From contig RJAE01000003.1 in NCBI GenBank assembly GCA_004000035.1, positions 62,001 through 126,000 on the forward strand: a stretch of 64,000 nucleotides of DNA, read 5' to 3'. Of this stretch, positions 43,547-53,397 are shown piece by piece. The DNA comes from Arthrobacter sulfonylureivorans. Its GTDB lineage: Bacteria; Actinomycetota; Actinomycetes; Actinomycetales; Micrococcaceae. The notes under the pieces were generated by a model that saw nothing but the letters and a program-made list of their open reading frames with translations, was not told the DNA's origin and ran no database searches. Both the position numbers and the translations under genes were made by a program. How positions within the stretch are numbered: the first letter of the stretch is position 1; every line of letters begins with the position of its first letter.

Positions 43547-44635
43547 TCAGGTCACGACGTCGAAGCCCGCCTGAGGAGACAGCGTCCCGTTGGCCTGGAC
43601 TTGGACCAAATGTCGGCCCGGGTAATGGACGCGGGTGGTCATCTGCCGGAAGCCGTGCGACGTGCGGAACCGGCGCATCTCGCCCGGTGCCAGATCAGCC
43701 ACCGCCAGCTTGAACACCTTAGGGGCCAGCGAACCGTTGGCCTTGACGTAGTGCACCACGTAGTCCACCGCAACGCGTGCCGGCACCGCAGCTTCATTGC
43801 GGAGTTCGACGGCGAAGCCCAGTTCCCCGGGCAGGCGGACGATGCTCTGGTCCAGTTGGGGAGCGGACACCGCCACTGCTCCGGAGGTAAAGCCCAGCGT
43901 GGCGAGGGCGCCGGGATCTGCCTTCTTCACCAGGGTGCGCAGCCCGTGCCGGACTACCCAGACCGCGCGGTCGTCCGGCGTCGTGCTCCAGCGTTCGGCG
44001 GTGGCCACCGTTTCGGACGGGGCGTGCCGGGATATGTCGTTCAGGTGGTTGGCCACCGAGCGCCGGACGGTGTCGCTGTCGTCCAGGTACAGCTCGTCGA
44101 GGATCGGCAGCGTCCCCGCCGGCCGGGCGATGATGCCGGGTACGCGGACGGCCCACGGCAGATACGGCCGGGTGCCTTCGCTGGCCAACCGCCGAACCTG
44201 TTCGTCCGGGTGTGCCGTCCAACCGCGGATGGCTCCCAGCGCCCGGTCCAGGTCCTGGATGAGCAGCCGCCGGATGGCGAACTCGCTGCTCATCCGCGGA
44301 GTCAGTTCCGCGAGCAGGGCCAACGCGTCATCGAACGCCCGCTGGCCTCCATCCTGGAGCGCCAGGGTGACCGCGGCCTCGCCCACCGGCCACAGGATCC
44401 AGCCGGTGAAGCCGTCATCGGCGAAGGCGGTGCGGAAAACCGAAGCGGCCCGCTCGTAGCCTGCATCCAAGTCGTCGATCAGCGCGGCTGCCAGCAGGCC
44501 GGCCCGGGCCCGCAGGGCCAGTGGTTCGAGCCGGTCGGCGGCTTCCACGAGGCCCGGCCAGGCAGGCTGGTCGGCTGCCACGGCCAGCGACGTGCGCAGT
44601 TGCGTCACCGCGGACGGACCCAGCAGGTCGTTCAT
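43547..44635 (-). CDS. DNA alkylation repair (AlkD/HEAT-like) protein
   Basis: The 362-aa protein is built of helical HEAT-like repeats (for example EQVRRLASEGTRPYLPW and DSDTVRRSVANHLNDISR) like AlkD/AlkC DNA glycosylases. The C-terminal 100 residues are beta-rich and differ from classic AlkD, as in AlkC-type members. ATG 44635 is preferred to the far upstream start. Glycosylase activity is likely but not proven. Confidence 0.78.
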   Translation of the reverse strand: MNDLLGPSAVTQLRTSLAVAADQPAWPGLVEAADRLEPLALRARAGLLAAALIDDLDAGYERAASVFRTAFADDGFTGWILWPVGEAAVTLALQDGGQRAFDDALALLAELTPRMSSEFAIRRLLIQDLDRALGAIRGWTAHPDEQVRRLASEGTRPYLPWAVRVPGIIARPAGTLPILDELYLDDSDTVRRSVANHLNDISRHAPSETVATAERWSTTPDDRAVWVVRHGLRTLVKKADPGALATLGFTSGAVAVSAPQLDQSIVRLPGELGFAVELRNEAAVPARVAVDYVVHYVKANGSLAPKVFKLAVADLAPGEMRRFRTSHGFRQMTTRVHYPGRHLVQVQANGTLSPQAGFDVVT

Positions 44636-44812
44636 GATTCCCACTGCGGTCCTCCGGGTCGGCTCAGCGATGTTGTCACAACCCAGCCTAGGGCTCCTCG
44701 GCAGCGTCACCCGGCCTCAGCCCGCCGGTACGGAAGTCTTAGGACGGAAGCTGTCCTGAATTCGGCCCGAGGGGTGTCCCGGGCCACGGTCCGGGCACTA
44801 GAGTCACCTGAC

Positions 44813-45535
44813 ATGGACATCATCTTGGTACCCGGATTCTGGTTGGACGCGTCGTCGTGGTCGGAGGTGACTCCGCCGCTGGAAGCCGCAGGACATCGGG
44901 TCTACCCCCTGACGTTGCCCGGGCTGGAGTCCGTGGATGCCCCACGGGCAGGCATCGGCCTACGGGACCACATTGATGCCACGCTGAAAGCAGTGGACGA
45001 GCTGGGCGGGCCGGTGATCCTGGTGGGACATTCGGGCGGCGGAGCCATCATCCACGGCGTGGTGGACCAGCGCCCGGACCGCATTCTTCGCGCCATCTAC
45101 GTGGACAGCGGCCCGTTGGGCGAAGGCGGCGTGATCAACGACGAGCTGCCCGCCGACGGGGACGAGGTGCCGCTGCCGGACTGGAGCCTCTTCGGGGAAG
45201 AAGACCTGACCGATCTGGACGATGGGCTCCGGGCTGCCTTCCGCGCCCGCGCCATTCCGCAGCCGAGGGGCGTCGCCCAAGACCCGCAGCACCTCTCCGA
45301 CGAGCGCCGGTTTAACGTCCCGGCCACCATCATCACCTGTGAGTTCACGCCGGAACAGCTCCAAGGCTGGATCGACGCCGGTGCCCCGCAGGTGGTGGAA
45401 CTGGTCAATATCAAGGACGTGGAATACGTCCACCTGCCCACCGGCCACTGGCCGCAATTCACCAAGCCCGCCGAACTGGGCGCGGCCATTCTGGCCGCAG
45501 TCACCAAGACAGCGGGGGCAACACAGGCATCATGA
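44813..45535 (+). CDS. alpha/beta hydrolase
   Basis: The 240-aa protein has the nucleophile elbow VGHSGGGA and a C-terminal His in TGHWPQF. It starts MDIILVPGFWLDASSW, typical of small esterases and EstA-like hydrolases. Cytosolic, substrate unknown. Its stop overlaps the next gene's ATG (ATGA), so the two are co-transcribed. Confidence 0.87.
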   Translation: MDIILVPGFWLDASSWSEVTPPLEAAGHRVYPLTLPGLESVDAPRAGIGLRDHIDATLKAVDELGGPVILVGHSGGGAIIHGVVDQRPDRILRAIYVDSGPLGEGGVINDELPADGDEVPLPDWSLFGEEDLTDLDDGLRAAFRARAIPQPRGVAQDPQHLSDERRFNVPATIITCEFTPEQLQGWIDAGAPQVVELVNIKDVEYVHLPTGHWPQFTKPAELGAAILAAVTKTAGATQAS

Positions 45536-46050
45536 GCACTGCCACCCTGTTGCCCGCCGTTGAGGCGGCGCTCGTCGAGCACGGCCTGACCTACGAGGTC
45601 CTGGCCTGTGATCCGGATCTGGCGGACACCGCTGCGTTCTGCGACCACTACGGCTTCTCGCTGGACCAGTCGGCGAACACCATCCTGGTGACGTCCAAGA
45701 AAGTGGAGCCGGCCCAATACGCGGTCTGCGTGGTGTTGGGAACCACCCGGCTGGACGTGAACAAATCGGTCCGTGAGCTGCTGGGAGTCAAACGGGCCTC
45801 CTTCGCCGATGCGGAAACCACCCAAGCGGTGACCGGGATGGAGATCGGCGGAGTGACCGCCATCGGCACCTCGGTCCACACCATCTACATCGACGCAGCG
45901 GTGCTGGCGCGCGAGCGCGTGGTGATGGGCGGCGGCAACCGCACCAGCAAGCTGCTGCTCAAGCCGCAGGAACTGGCCAAGCTGCCCCACGCCGTCGTTA
46001 TTGATGGCCTGGCCAAGCCTGCCGTGCCGGTCCACGCCTCCGGAAGCTGA
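45532..46050 (+). CDS. YbaK/EbsC-type aminoacyl-tRNA deacylase
   Basis: The 172-aa protein matches the YbaK/ProX domain: NTILVTSKKVEPAQYAVCVVLG, KRASFADAETT, TGMEIGGVTAIG and VVMGGGNRTSKLLL. The conserved Lys and Gly-rich loop of YbaK are present in approximate position. It hydrolyses mischarged Cys-tRNA(Pro)-type products in trans. Confidence 0.85.
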   Translation: MSTATLLPAVEAALVEHGLTYEVLACDPDLADTAAFCDHYGFSLDQSANTILVTSKKVEPAQYAVCVVLGTTRLDVNKSVRELLGVKRASFADAETTQAVTGMEIGGVTAIGTSVHTIYIDAAVLARERVVMGGGNRTSKLLLKPQELAKLPHAVVIDGLAKPAVPVHASGS

Positions 46051-46134
46051 GCGCACGGATAGCGCAGGCTTCCCTCAGCTTGGCTTGCCTTACCTTGGTG
46101 GCGGTGATACAAACCGGCGCATAATCTGGGAAGC

Positions 46135-46641
46135 ATGGGACTCACAGGAAAACTTGCAGAAGCGTTTAACAACCAGGTCACGCTGGAACTTCAGGCCTCC
46201 GTGGTCTACCGCCAGCTCGCCATTGAAATGGATGCCGTCGACCTGCCCGGTATCGCCGGGTGGTTCCGCGCCCAGGCCGAGGAAGAGGTGGTCCACGCCA
46301 ACAAGTTCATCGACCACATGATGGACCGCGGCGCGCACCCGAAGATCCAGGCGATCACCGCTCCCACTGTCTCCGCCGGGACCGTGCTGCAGGCGTTCGA
46401 AGCCTCGCTGGCGCACGAGAAGAAGGTCTCCGAATCCATCCGCGACCTGTACCGGCTGGCGCAGCAGGAGGGCGACATCGACTCGATCCCGCTGCTCAAC
46501 GGGTTCGTCGAAGAGCAGCTCGAAGAAGAAGCCACCGTCGGCGAGATCATCGGCCGCGTCAAGCTGGTCAACGACGACGGCCCCGGCCTGCTGCGCCTGG
46601 ACGAGCAGCTCGGCTCCCGCAAGGCCGCCGAAGACAGCTAA
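46135..46641 (+). CDS. ftn: ferritin
   Basis: The 168-aa four-helix protein has ferritin ligands: EAFNNQVTLELQAS, QAEEEVVHANKF with Glu-Glu and His, and FVEEQLEEEAT. Length is typical for bacterial non-heme ferritin, which forms a 24-mer to store and oxidise iron. A perfect hairpin terminator follows 33 bp downstream. Confidence 0.92.
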   Translation: MGLTGKLAEAFNNQVTLELQASVVYRQLAIEMDAVDLPGIAGWFRAQAEEEVVHANKFIDHMMDRGAHPKIQAITAPTVSAGTVLQAFEASLAHEKKVSESIRDLYRLAQQEGDIDSIPLLNGFVEEQLEEEATVGEIIGRVKLVNDDGPGLLRLDEQLGSRKAAEDS

Positions 46642-46674
46642 CGCCTGAGGTTCGTTCCCCACCTCAACCACAAC

Positions 46675-46722
46675 CCAAAGGGCGACGTCGGTGCTCAGCT
46701 GGGCACCGACGTCGCCCTTTGG
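46675..46722 (+). terminator. perfect 20-bp hairpin terminator after ferritin
   Basis: Stem 46675-46694 pairs fully with 46703-46722 around an 8-base loop. It contains GACGTCGGTGC and its complement, a core shared with the hairpins at 60984 and 63801. Confidence 0.9.
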
Positions 46723-46824
46723 TGGGTGGCAGCACCCTTGACAGGGTGCTGATTCCGGGGTCGACTCGGTCTCAAAGCTGTGCCCGTGGAGGGTAGAGCC
46801 CGGAGCAGACCAGGAGAAGAGAGC

Positions 46825-47421
46825 ATGAGTACGGTTGTGGTGCAGGCGTTCATCACTCTGGACGGTGTCGTGCAGGCGGGCGGCGGACCGGATGAGGACC
46901 GCGACGGCGGCTTCGAGCACGGCGGCTGGCAGGCCGGCTACGACGACGGGGACATCGTCAGCGAGTGGGAGAGCAGGACCGAGGCACTGCTGCTGGGCCG
47001 CAAGACGTACGAGATCTTCGCCCGCTCCTGGGGAGTGTGGGACGAGAATGCCGAAGGCCTGCTGGGTGAGCTGACCCGCAGATATAACCGCATCCCCAAG
47101 TACGTAGCATCGCGCACGCTGACCGAGCTCGGCTGGAAGAACTCGCAGCTCCTCGGCCCCGACGTGCCGGCCGCAGTGAAGCAGTTGCGTTCCGAGCCGG
47201 GCGGCGAGATTCGCGTATGGGGGAGTACCCAGCTGGTCAGGACGCTGGCCGAGCACGACCTGATCGATGAGTACCGACTGGTTGTTTACCCGCTGGTGCT
47301 GGGCACCGGCAAGAAGCTGTTCGGCGACGGTTTCCCGTTTAGCAGGCTCAGCCTGGCCGAGTCCCGCGCGTTGCCGTCCGGAATCCTGATCAACATCTAC
47401 AGGCGCTCCGACGCCGGCTGA
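46825..47421 (+). CDS. dihydrofolate-reductase-fold (RibD C-terminal) protein
   Basis: The 198-aa protein has the RibD_C/YwjB fold: STVVVQAFITLDGVVQAGGG, LLLGRKTYEIF, and GSTQLVRTLAEHDLIDEYRL. It is a soluble member of the DHFR-like reductase group that binds NADPH in some relatives; it is not FolA. ATG 46825 has AGGAGA upstream. Confidence 0.86.
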   Translation: MSTVVVQAFITLDGVVQAGGGPDEDRDGGFEHGGWQAGYDDGDIVSEWESRTEALLLGRKTYEIFARSWGVWDENAEGLLGELTRRYNRIPKYVASRTLTELGWKNSQLLGPDVPAAVKQLRSEPGGEIRVWGSTQLVRTLAEHDLIDEYRLVVYPLVLGTGKKLFGDGFPFSRLSLAESRALPSGILINIYRRSDAG

Positions 47422-47600
47422 ACGTTGCATCCGGTGTCTGCGAGGGCCGGCTCACGTCGCCCCACAAATGGTGCGCAGCCTCCGTCGAGGTCCACTGGGG
47501 TATTGCCGCCGGTGCTCGACGCCCCTAGGTTGGAGGTGGACGCCTGCGGGGATAGGTTCCCGACCGGGAGCCGGCGGTGCGGCCAAGAAGGATAATCAGC

Positions 47601-47804
47601 ATGGCAACAGGCACCGTCAAGTGGTTCAACGCAGAAAAGGGTTTCGGCTTCATTAGCCAGGATGACGATGGACCGGACGTGTTCGCGCACTTTTCGGCCA
47701 TCTCCTCCGGCGGCTACCGCTCCCTGGAGGAAAACCAGCGGGTGGAATTCGACGTGGTTCAAGGCCCCAAGGGCCTACAGGCCGAAAACATCCGCACGCT
47801 CTAA
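47601..47804 (+). CDS. cspA: cold-shock protein
   Basis: The 67-aa CSD protein starts [20 protein letters not shown] and has RNP motifs KGFGFI and VFAHFSAI. It binds RNA/ssDNA. AAGAAGGA lies before the ATG, and the long 5' region (47422-47600) may carry regulatory structure as in other csp mRNAs. A terminator follows. Confidence 0.95.
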   Translation: MATGTVKWFNAEKGFGFISQDDDGPDVFAHFSAISSGGYRSLEENQRVEFDVVQGPKGLQAENIRTL

Positions 47805-47820
47805 CTATCTGAAACGAACT

Positions 47821-47850
47821 ACGCCCCCGGACCCTGTGGTCCGGGGGCGT
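47821..47850. terminator. hairpin after cspA, shared with convergent VOC gene
   Basis: An 11-bp stem (ACGCCCCCGGA with TCCGGGGGCGT) with an 8-base loop lies between cspA and the minus-strand VOC gene, so it may end both transcripts. Confidence 0.85.
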
Positions 47851-47866
47851 AGTCGTGCAACGTTTG

Positions 47867-48238
47867 TTAAACGTGCTGGTCCACGATAATCGGGTTGCCG
47901 TCCGGGTCCAGCACCATGAAGCTCGCGGGACCCGTCGATGCCTCGTCTGCTTCCGACAGAAATTCCACGCCCGCCGCCTTCAGATTCCGCTGGAGCTCGC
48001 GCGCATCCGTGAATGAATCGAGCGCTTGGGCGTTTTGGTTCCAGCCCGGGTTGAAGGTCAACGCGTTCTTCTCGAACATGCCCTGAAAGAGCCCGATGAC
48101 GGTCTCGCCGTTCTTCAGGATCAACCAGTTCTGCGCGATATCACCGCCGTGATCGTGAAAACCGAGCTTCTTGTAGAACGCAGCGGAAGCCGCGATGTCC
48201 TTGACGGCGAGGCTGACCGAAAATGCGCCGAGTTCCAC
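47867..48238 (-). CDS. VOC-family protein
   Basis: The 123-aa protein has the VOC pattern: [20 protein letters not shown] and [16 protein letters not shown]. It is a glyoxalase-like protein of unknown ligand. GTG 48238 has GGAG 8 bases before it and gives the standard length; a GTG at 48286 would add an unrelated leader. Confidence 0.82.
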   Translation of the reverse strand: MELGAFSVSLAVKDIAASAAFYKKLGFHDHGGDIAQNWLILKNGETVIGLFQGMFEKNALTFNPGWNQNAQALDSFTDARELQRNLKAAGVEFLSEADEASTGPASFMVLDPDGNPIIVDQHV

Positions 48239-48320
48239 GGGGTTACTCCACTCTGCAGCCTGATGAACTCTTCCGATGATAGCCACGGCCGGTCCGAGTG
48301 GCGCCTGAACACAGTGCGGA

Positions 48321-48674
48321 TTACTCCGGCAGGATCGTTCCCGCCGCAGGGAACCGCGCGGCTTCGTCGCGCATGCTGCTGCCGAACTCTCCGTGGTACA
48401 GCGATTCGGTCAGGGCGAAGTGGAAGCCCTCGGCCGGCTCCAAGGTCTCAAATTCGGCAACGATCCACCCGACGTCCGGGTCCTGCTGGGCACGCCAGTC
48501 CCAAACGACCGTCTGAAATGCGCCTGCGTTGAGCTCCGCCGTGACGGCGGTGATCGCTCCGATTCTGTTCATCTGCAACAAGTGGCCTTTACCAACCAGC
48601 GTGTTCATGATGTAGGCCATTACCGAGGCGTCGACTTTGCGCCCTTCCCCGCCGGACGCGAAAGATCTCTGCAT
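48321..48674 (-). CDS. hypothetical protein, 117 aa
   Basis: The product starts [14 protein letters not shown] and contains [16 protein letters not shown] and [14 protein letters not shown]. It has no signal peptide or membrane helix and no recognised family. ATG 48674 has GAGGTGAG before it. It lies 82 bp upstream of the VOC gene's start on the same strand. Confidence 0.65.
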   Translation of the reverse strand: MQRSFASGGEGRKVDASVMAYIMNTLVGKGHLLQMNRIGAITAVTAELNAGAFQTVVWDWRAQQDPDVGWIVAEFETLEPAEGFHFALTESLYHGEFGSSMRDEAARFPAAGTILPE

Positions 48675-48776
48675 ATTGCTCACCTCACTAATCGATGGGA
48701 AGTCACGCTGCCCTGCGGGTTTGAGCCGGAGTGTGTGAATTGTGAGCAGAGGGTTTGAGAAGCCGCACGGTGCGGG

Positions 48777-49256
48777 TTATTCGTACCAGCCGACGTTCCG
48801 GTCATATCTGGAGACGAGAGATCCCGTGCCGCGGCGGTCGCTGCCGCCGGTGGGAAAATAGATGGCGCCGAAGGACGCTCCGACGGCGTCGATCCGTTTC
48901 TGGGCCCACAGTTTGGCGTCGTTGAGGTCCGTCCGAGGCACGGGGGTGCGGGTCCCTGAACCGGCAGCGAGGTAGATTTCCAGGTGATACTCCCCGGGCC
49001 GGGACCGGTCCGGAGGCAACGAGGGGGCTTTCTCGTCTCTGATGCTGATCAGTATCTCTGCCAGGGCGTGGAGCGTGAACTGATCTCCGGCAGGCCTTCC
49101 ATGCGAGATATTTTCAGTGCGCAGCTGTAGCGCTACATCTTCCACCGTCTCGTCGTCCGCGGGGACATAGCTGAAATTCTTCAACGCCGTGGCGTCGCCG
49201 CCGACGCTCTTTAAATGTTGGGTGAATTGTGCGGAGCTGGAGATATCCATATTCAT
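48777..49256 (-). CDS. hypothetical protein, 159 aa
   Basis: A soluble, mixed alpha/beta protein with no known domain. It contains LAEILISIRDEKAPSLP and ends with a Gly/Arg-rich segment (SDRRGTGSLVSRYDRN). ATG 49256 follows AGGGA; longer upstream options exist (49283). No gene partner is evident. Confidence 0.6.
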   Translation of the reverse strand: MNMDISSSAQFTQHLKSVGGDATALKNFSYVPADDETVEDVALQLRTENISHGRPAGDQFTLHALAEILISIRDEKAPSLPPDRSRPGEYHLEIYLAAGSGTRTPVPRTDLNDAKLWAQKRIDAVGASFGAIYFPTGGSDRRGTGSLVSRYDRNVGWYE

Positions 49257-49486
49257 TGTGCTATCCCTGCTGACTGCCGGCATTGTCACCGGCTCTTTCA
49301 CACTAGCCCGGAATAAAGGAGGTAAACCGATCTGGGGAAAGAAACTTGGGCCGGGACCTGGCAGTCTGCGAGATGCCGCCTGGTTCCGGGGCAGCCGTTC
49401 ATCCCACTGGACGGGTTCTTGGCGGGCCGAGTTGGGAGGCGCATCCTGAAAGAACCAGTGCAGCACGAGATGAGGGGATGGTTTCT

Positions 49487-50680
49487 ATGGCAACAACATC
49501 GTCTACCGGCGGCGCCTTCCAGATCCGCGGCCTGTGGGCCGATGGCTTCGGTCGGGCAGGTACTCGTGCCGCGCAATTCATATTGCTCCTGATCGCCGTG
49601 TCCGTTGCGATCTACGGGCTGATACAGCTTAAGCTCATCGTGATCCCGCTCATGGTGGCCCTCATCTTGGCCGCAGCGCTTAATCCGGTCGTCGCCTTCC
49701 TGCGCGGCAAAGGACTTCCCGGTGCACTGGCGACCTGGATTACTTTGCTGTCCGCCATCGTCGTGTTCGGAGGCATAGTTACCGGCGTCGTCTTTGCTGT
49801 CCGCAGCGAGTGGAACGAATTGGGCACGGCCGCCGTCAACGGGTTCAAGGAGCTCCAGAAGTTCGTCGTTTCCGGGCCCCTACCGCTGGACCAGGAAACG
49901 CTTGACAGGGGCATCGACGCCGTGACCGCATTTGCCACTAGCAGCCAATTCGGGGCCGGTGCGCTGGTTGGGATTTCGACGGCGGCGGAGGTCATCACGG
50001 GTGTTTTGCTCAGCGCAGTTGTACTTTTCTACTTCCTCAAAGACGGCGGGCGGATCTGGGACTTCTTCCTCCGGCCCTTTCACGGTGAACGCCGGCGTAG
50101 ACTGCGCAGCTCCGGAGCGAGGACGCTTGTGGTGCTGGGCCAGTATGTGCGGGGTACGACGATCATCGCTCTGATCGAGGCTGTGGTCATCGGTGTGGCT
50201 CTCTTCATTCTGAGGGTGCCCCTGGCCCTTCCGCTGGCCGTCATCGTTTTCCTCGGGGCCTACATACCCATGGTTGGGGCGGCGGTGGCCGGGATACTTG
50301 CCGCCCTGGTCGCACTAGTTGCCAACGGGCCCGTTGTTGCGCTGATAGTCGTGGCCATCGTCATCGGAATCAACCAGCTCGACGGCCATATCCTGCAGCC
50401 GATTGTGATGGGGAGGTCGCTGCGCCTGCACGGCCTCGTCATCCTCCTGGCCCTGGCAGCCGGTGTCATCCTCGCCGGAATCATCGGCGCGTTGCTGGCG
50501 GTGCCGCTGGCGGCGGTGACTTGGGCGGTTATCCAAATCTGGACCCAACCAATGACCGACACTGGGCCGGACCGCGTCGGAACGAAGGGCAAGTCCCGAG
50601 CACTGTGGAAGTCACATATCGCCGAGCGCAAGGCAGCAGCTGCCTCAACGCGTCGGCAGATCCCGGGAAGAGGCCGTTGA
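49487..50680 (+). CDS. AI-2E family transporter-like membrane protein
   Basis: The 397-aa protein has about eight helices in the AI-2E/PerM pattern: LKLIVIPLMVALILAAALNP near the start, and NQLDGHILQPIVMGR with VGAAVAGILAALVALVANGP in the second half. The family includes autoinducer-2 exporters and Na+/H+ antiporters, so the cargo is open. ATG 49487 is chosen; ATG 49478 is three codons earlier. Confidence 0.82.
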   Translation: MATTSSTGGAFQIRGLWADGFGRAGTRAAQFILLLIAVSVAIYGLIQLKLIVIPLMVALILAAALNPVVAFLRGKGLPGALATWITLLSAIVVFGGIVTGVVFAVRSEWNELGTAAVNGFKELQKFVVSGPLPLDQETLDRGIDAVTAFATSSQFGAGALVGISTAAEVITGVLLSAVVLFYFLKDGGRIWDFFLRPFHGERRRRLRSSGARTLVVLGQYVRGTTIIALIEAVVIGVALFILRVPLALPLAVIVFLGAYIPMVGAAVAGILAALVALVANGPVVALIVVAIVIGINQLDGHILQPIVMGRSLRLHGLVILLALAAGVILAGIIGALLAVPLAAVTWAVIQIWTQPMTDTGPDRVGTKGKSRALWKSHIAERKAAAASTRRQIPGRGR

Positions 50681-50768
50681 GCCAACAACCACGGCAGGAG
50701 ATGGGACCAATGCGGTTAGAGCCCCTTCTGCAGCCGCCGGAGAAGTGGGGGACTGCCCTACGGAAGGG

Positions 50769-51218
50769 CTAGTCGAAGGAAATTTCGTGGGCCAGGGTCT
50801 CGATTTCTTGCCGCCGAGCCTCATGGGCTAGGCGCTTTGACAGCGCATCTTCATCCAGTTGTTCCTGCTCTCGGCGTGTCTGATCGCTGATTTCCCGGAT
50901 CAGGGAACCGATGACGGAGGCCAGGCCGGCTTTCAGCTCTTCCAAGCTGGTGTTCACGATCTCCAGCCGCGCATCGGTGATCACCAGGCTGATGTGGCCG
51001 TAACCCTGCTCCCTGAGCCGCTCGTGAGACGCCGGTCCCTGTATCAGGCGCGCTTCGGCTGGAAGAACACGCCGGGAAAACGCAGCCGAAACCGTGTATC
51101 TGGCCGGGGCATCAGCACCGTAGAGTTCCCGCGAAACCGCAACCACGGACGTCAGCCGCAGTGTCGGGTCCGGCGAGTTTCCCCGTGCCGGTTCGTGGGA
51201 TGACACGTTGATGCTCAT
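50769..51218 (-). CDS. hypothetical protein, 149 aa, C-terminal coiled coil
   Basis: The 149-aa product has no membrane helix; the C-terminal third is a charged helix, likely coiled coil (SDQTRREQEQLDEDALSKR). The N-terminus starts MSINVSSHEPARGN. No family recognised. Confidence 0.6.
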   Translation of the reverse strand: MSINVSSHEPARGNSPDPTLRLTSVVAVSRELYGADAPARYTVSAAFSRRVLPAEARLIQGPASHERLREQGYGHISLVITDARLEIVNTSLEELKAGLASVIGSLIREISDQTRREQEQLDEDALSKRLAHEARRQEIETLAHEISFD

Positions 51219-51384
51219 AGGGTCATTTTCCCACCCGTGCCTGCCATTGTCCCGTACGGGAGGACGCATAATTCCCGCCCCGCGGCGGTCAGAGGGCGCC
51301 GAAATGGAAGGTTTCGTCCTGACGCCCTCGGCGCTCAACGTGGCGGTTGGTGTTAGGCTGCCGCGCCGCTTAGCGTCTACGCGA

Positions 51385-51807
51385 TTACCAGCGATCAGGG
51401 GCAGGGCCCCGGGCGAAGCGACGCCCGGTGACCTGCTCAGGGGTGATGGCCACGAAGACGTATTTCACCGTAGGAATCCACGAATGTTGCAGCAGCTTGT
51501 CTGCGGCTTCCGTCTGTGCCCCATTAGGCAGGATTTCCGCCGTGCCGTGAACAATAACGCTCCATGCGAAATCCTCGGTGAACCCGTCGGTTTCAAACGC
51601 CACGTGACGGTTGATGGTCAGGTTTACCAGCTTGCTCCCCTCCGCCGTGCAGAAAAGAACAACGCCCTCGTGTGCGAGGTAATTGATGGGAAAGATCTCG
51701 GGCACATCGCCCACAGAGACGGCAATTCGCCCCAGTTCGGACCCAGCCAGCAGGTTCCACGAGTCGGTTGAATCGAGTTCTAGAACGGGATGCTCTTGAT
51801 CTGGCAT
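51385..51807 (-). CDS. pyridoxamine 5'-phosphate oxidase-like flavin protein
   Basis: The 140-aa protein has the split-barrel PNPOx-like fold: LLAGSELGRIAVSVGDVPEIFPINYLAH is its start. It is probably an F420- or FMN-binding reductase of unknown substrate. ATG 51807 is chosen; another ATG (51810) is one codon upstream. Confidence 0.83.
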   Translation of the reverse strand: MPDQEHPVLELDSTDSWNLLAGSELGRIAVSVGDVPEIFPINYLAHEGVVLFCTAEGSKLVNLTINRHVAFETDGFTEDFAWSVIVHGTAEILPNGAQTEAADKLLQHSWIPTVKYVFVAITPEQVTGRRFARGPAPDRW

Positions 51808-52092
51808 CATGAGCTGCTCTTTTCAGGGAGATGCTGAGGACGGGCGTCCAATGGGTGGTGTGAACCGATGTGACCCCCGGCTCATTGTCTTCAGTAGAAG
51901 CTCGGAGGGTCGCATTCTCGCGACAGAATCCTCATCTTCCTTCGAGAACGAACCCTGTGTGGCGACCATGAGACCAGTATGCCCGGACAAGATTCAAAGA
52001 TCAGCCCCTGACGTCTGCCGGGCTCCCTACTCCTGCCGCGCCGCCGGCACCGAGCTAGCCGGCAAGAGCATGGGCTCCCCAAAAGACCCGAA
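51808..52092. other. 285-bp gap, no supported gene
   Basis: This separates the PNPOx-like gene from the 3' end of the P450-reductase gene. I see no gene with ribosome site and domain here. Confidence 0.4.
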
Positions 52093-53379
52093 CTACACCG
52101 CTGCGGGTTGTTGTTTGGAGTAGGCCTTGAGGTCGAAGTCTGGGTCGGCGGCCTGTTCCGGGGTGAGGGTGCGGCCGGCGGAGAGCAGGCGGCGGGCGGC
52201 CATGTGGTCGGCGGGCTGGTTGACGGATTCGACGGCGGTGAGGGTGTTGTTGCGGAAGCAGAACACGGAGAACTTCTCCTCCGCCGGGTTCCCGCGGAGC
52301 ACGGTCTGGTCGCCGGGGGCTGACAGGCCGGCAATCTGCAGGCGCAGGTGGCCTTGGTTGGACCAGAACCATGGCAGGTCGGCGTAGCCGCCGGTCTCGC
52401 CGCGGGGGCCGGAGCCGGGGCCGGCGCCGGGGCCGGCGCCGAGCATCGCGGCGGCGGCGTGGCGGGCCTGGTCGGTGGCGTTCTGCACTGATTCCAGGCG
52501 GGTGCGGGCTCCGGCGTGGGCGTTCGGGAAGGACGCGCAGTCGCCCAGGGCGTAAATATCCGGGTCAGACGTGCGCAGGCTGCCGTCCACCACGATGCCG
52601 TTATCCACCTCCAGGCCGGCTGCCTGGGCGAGTTCGGTGCGCGGGGTGACGCCGACCCCGACCAGGACCAGGTCCGCCGGGTAGCGTTCACCGGTGGTGC
52701 TGACCGCGGCGGTAACGTGCCCGTCGTCGTTGCTGTCGAAGGAGGCAATGCCCTCGCCCAGGCGCAGCGTGACGCCGAGGCGTTGGTGGGCGTCGGCGAA
52801 GAAGCCGCTCGTCACCGGGGTCAGGGCGCGGCCCATCGGCCGGTCGGCGTATTCGAGCACGGTGACGTCCAGGCCGCGGGCGCGGGCGGCGGCGGCGAAC
52901 TCCAGGCCGATGAAGCCGGCGCCGATGACGACGACGGAGCGCACCGCATCGAGGCGGGCGTGCAGGGCCTGGGCGTCGGTGAGGGTGCGCAGGCCGTGGA
53001 TGCCGGACAGTGCGGCGCCGGGCACGGTGAGTTCGCGGTTGGCGGCGCCGGTGGCCAGCACCAGCTTCGTATAGGCCAGGGTGGTGCCGTCGTCGAGGGC
53101 GACGGTCCTGGCCGTCCGGTCGATGGAGGTGACGCGCACGCCGAGGCGGGCATCGACGTCGTTGGTGGTGAAGAACTTTTCCGGGCGCAGCGGCAGCGGG
53201 ACCGGGTCCTTGCCGGCGGCGAGGTAGTCCTTGGACAGCGGCGGGCGCTGGTACGGGTGGTGCCGCTCTTCGCCGAGCAGCGTGATCGCGCCGGTGTAGC
53301 CTTCCTTGCGCAGCGAATCCACCAGCTGGATGCCGGCCTGGCCGTTGCCAACAACAACCACATTTTCAGGAGTACTCAT
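52093..53379 (-). CDS. NAD(P)H ferredoxin reductase for the P450
   Basis: The 428-aa flavoprotein has a FAD motif (VVVVGNGQAGIQLVDSL), an NAD(P)H motif (VVVIGAGFIGLEFAAAARA) and the second FAD motif ALGDCASFPN. It fits the rhodocoxin/putidaredoxin reductase group (oxygenase-coupled NADH-ferredoxin reductases). It passes electrons to the ferredoxin encoded 18 bp upstream in the operon. Confidence 0.91.
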   Translation of the reverse strand: MSTPENVVVVGNGQAGIQLVDSLRKEGYTGAITLLGEERHHPYQRPPLSKDYLAAGKDPVPLPLRPEKFFTTNDVDARLGVRVTSIDRTARTVALDDGTTLAYTKLVLATGAANRELTVPGAALSGIHGLRTLTDAQALHARLDAVRSVVVIGAGFIGLEFAAAARARGLDVTVLEYADRPMGRALTPVTSGFFADAHQRLGVTLRLGEGIASFDSNDDGHVTAAVSTTGERYPADLVLVGVGVTPRTELAQAAGLEVDNGIVVDGSLRTSDPDIYALGDCASFPNAHAGARTRLESVQNATDQARHAAAAMLGAGPGAGPGSGPRGETGGYADLPWFWSNQGHLRLQIAGLSAPGDQTVLRGNPAEEKFSVFCFRNNTLTAVESVNQPADHMAARRLLSAGRTLTPEQAADPDFDLKAYSKQQPAAV

Positions 53380-53397
53380 CGCGTTCAGCCCCTGCCC

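Noticed and set aside
42605-45535. A 976-codon plus-strand open frame
   Set aside because: Most of it is antisense to nagB and the HEAT-repeat gene. Only its 3' part (44813-45535) is a real gene, the alpha/beta hydrolase.
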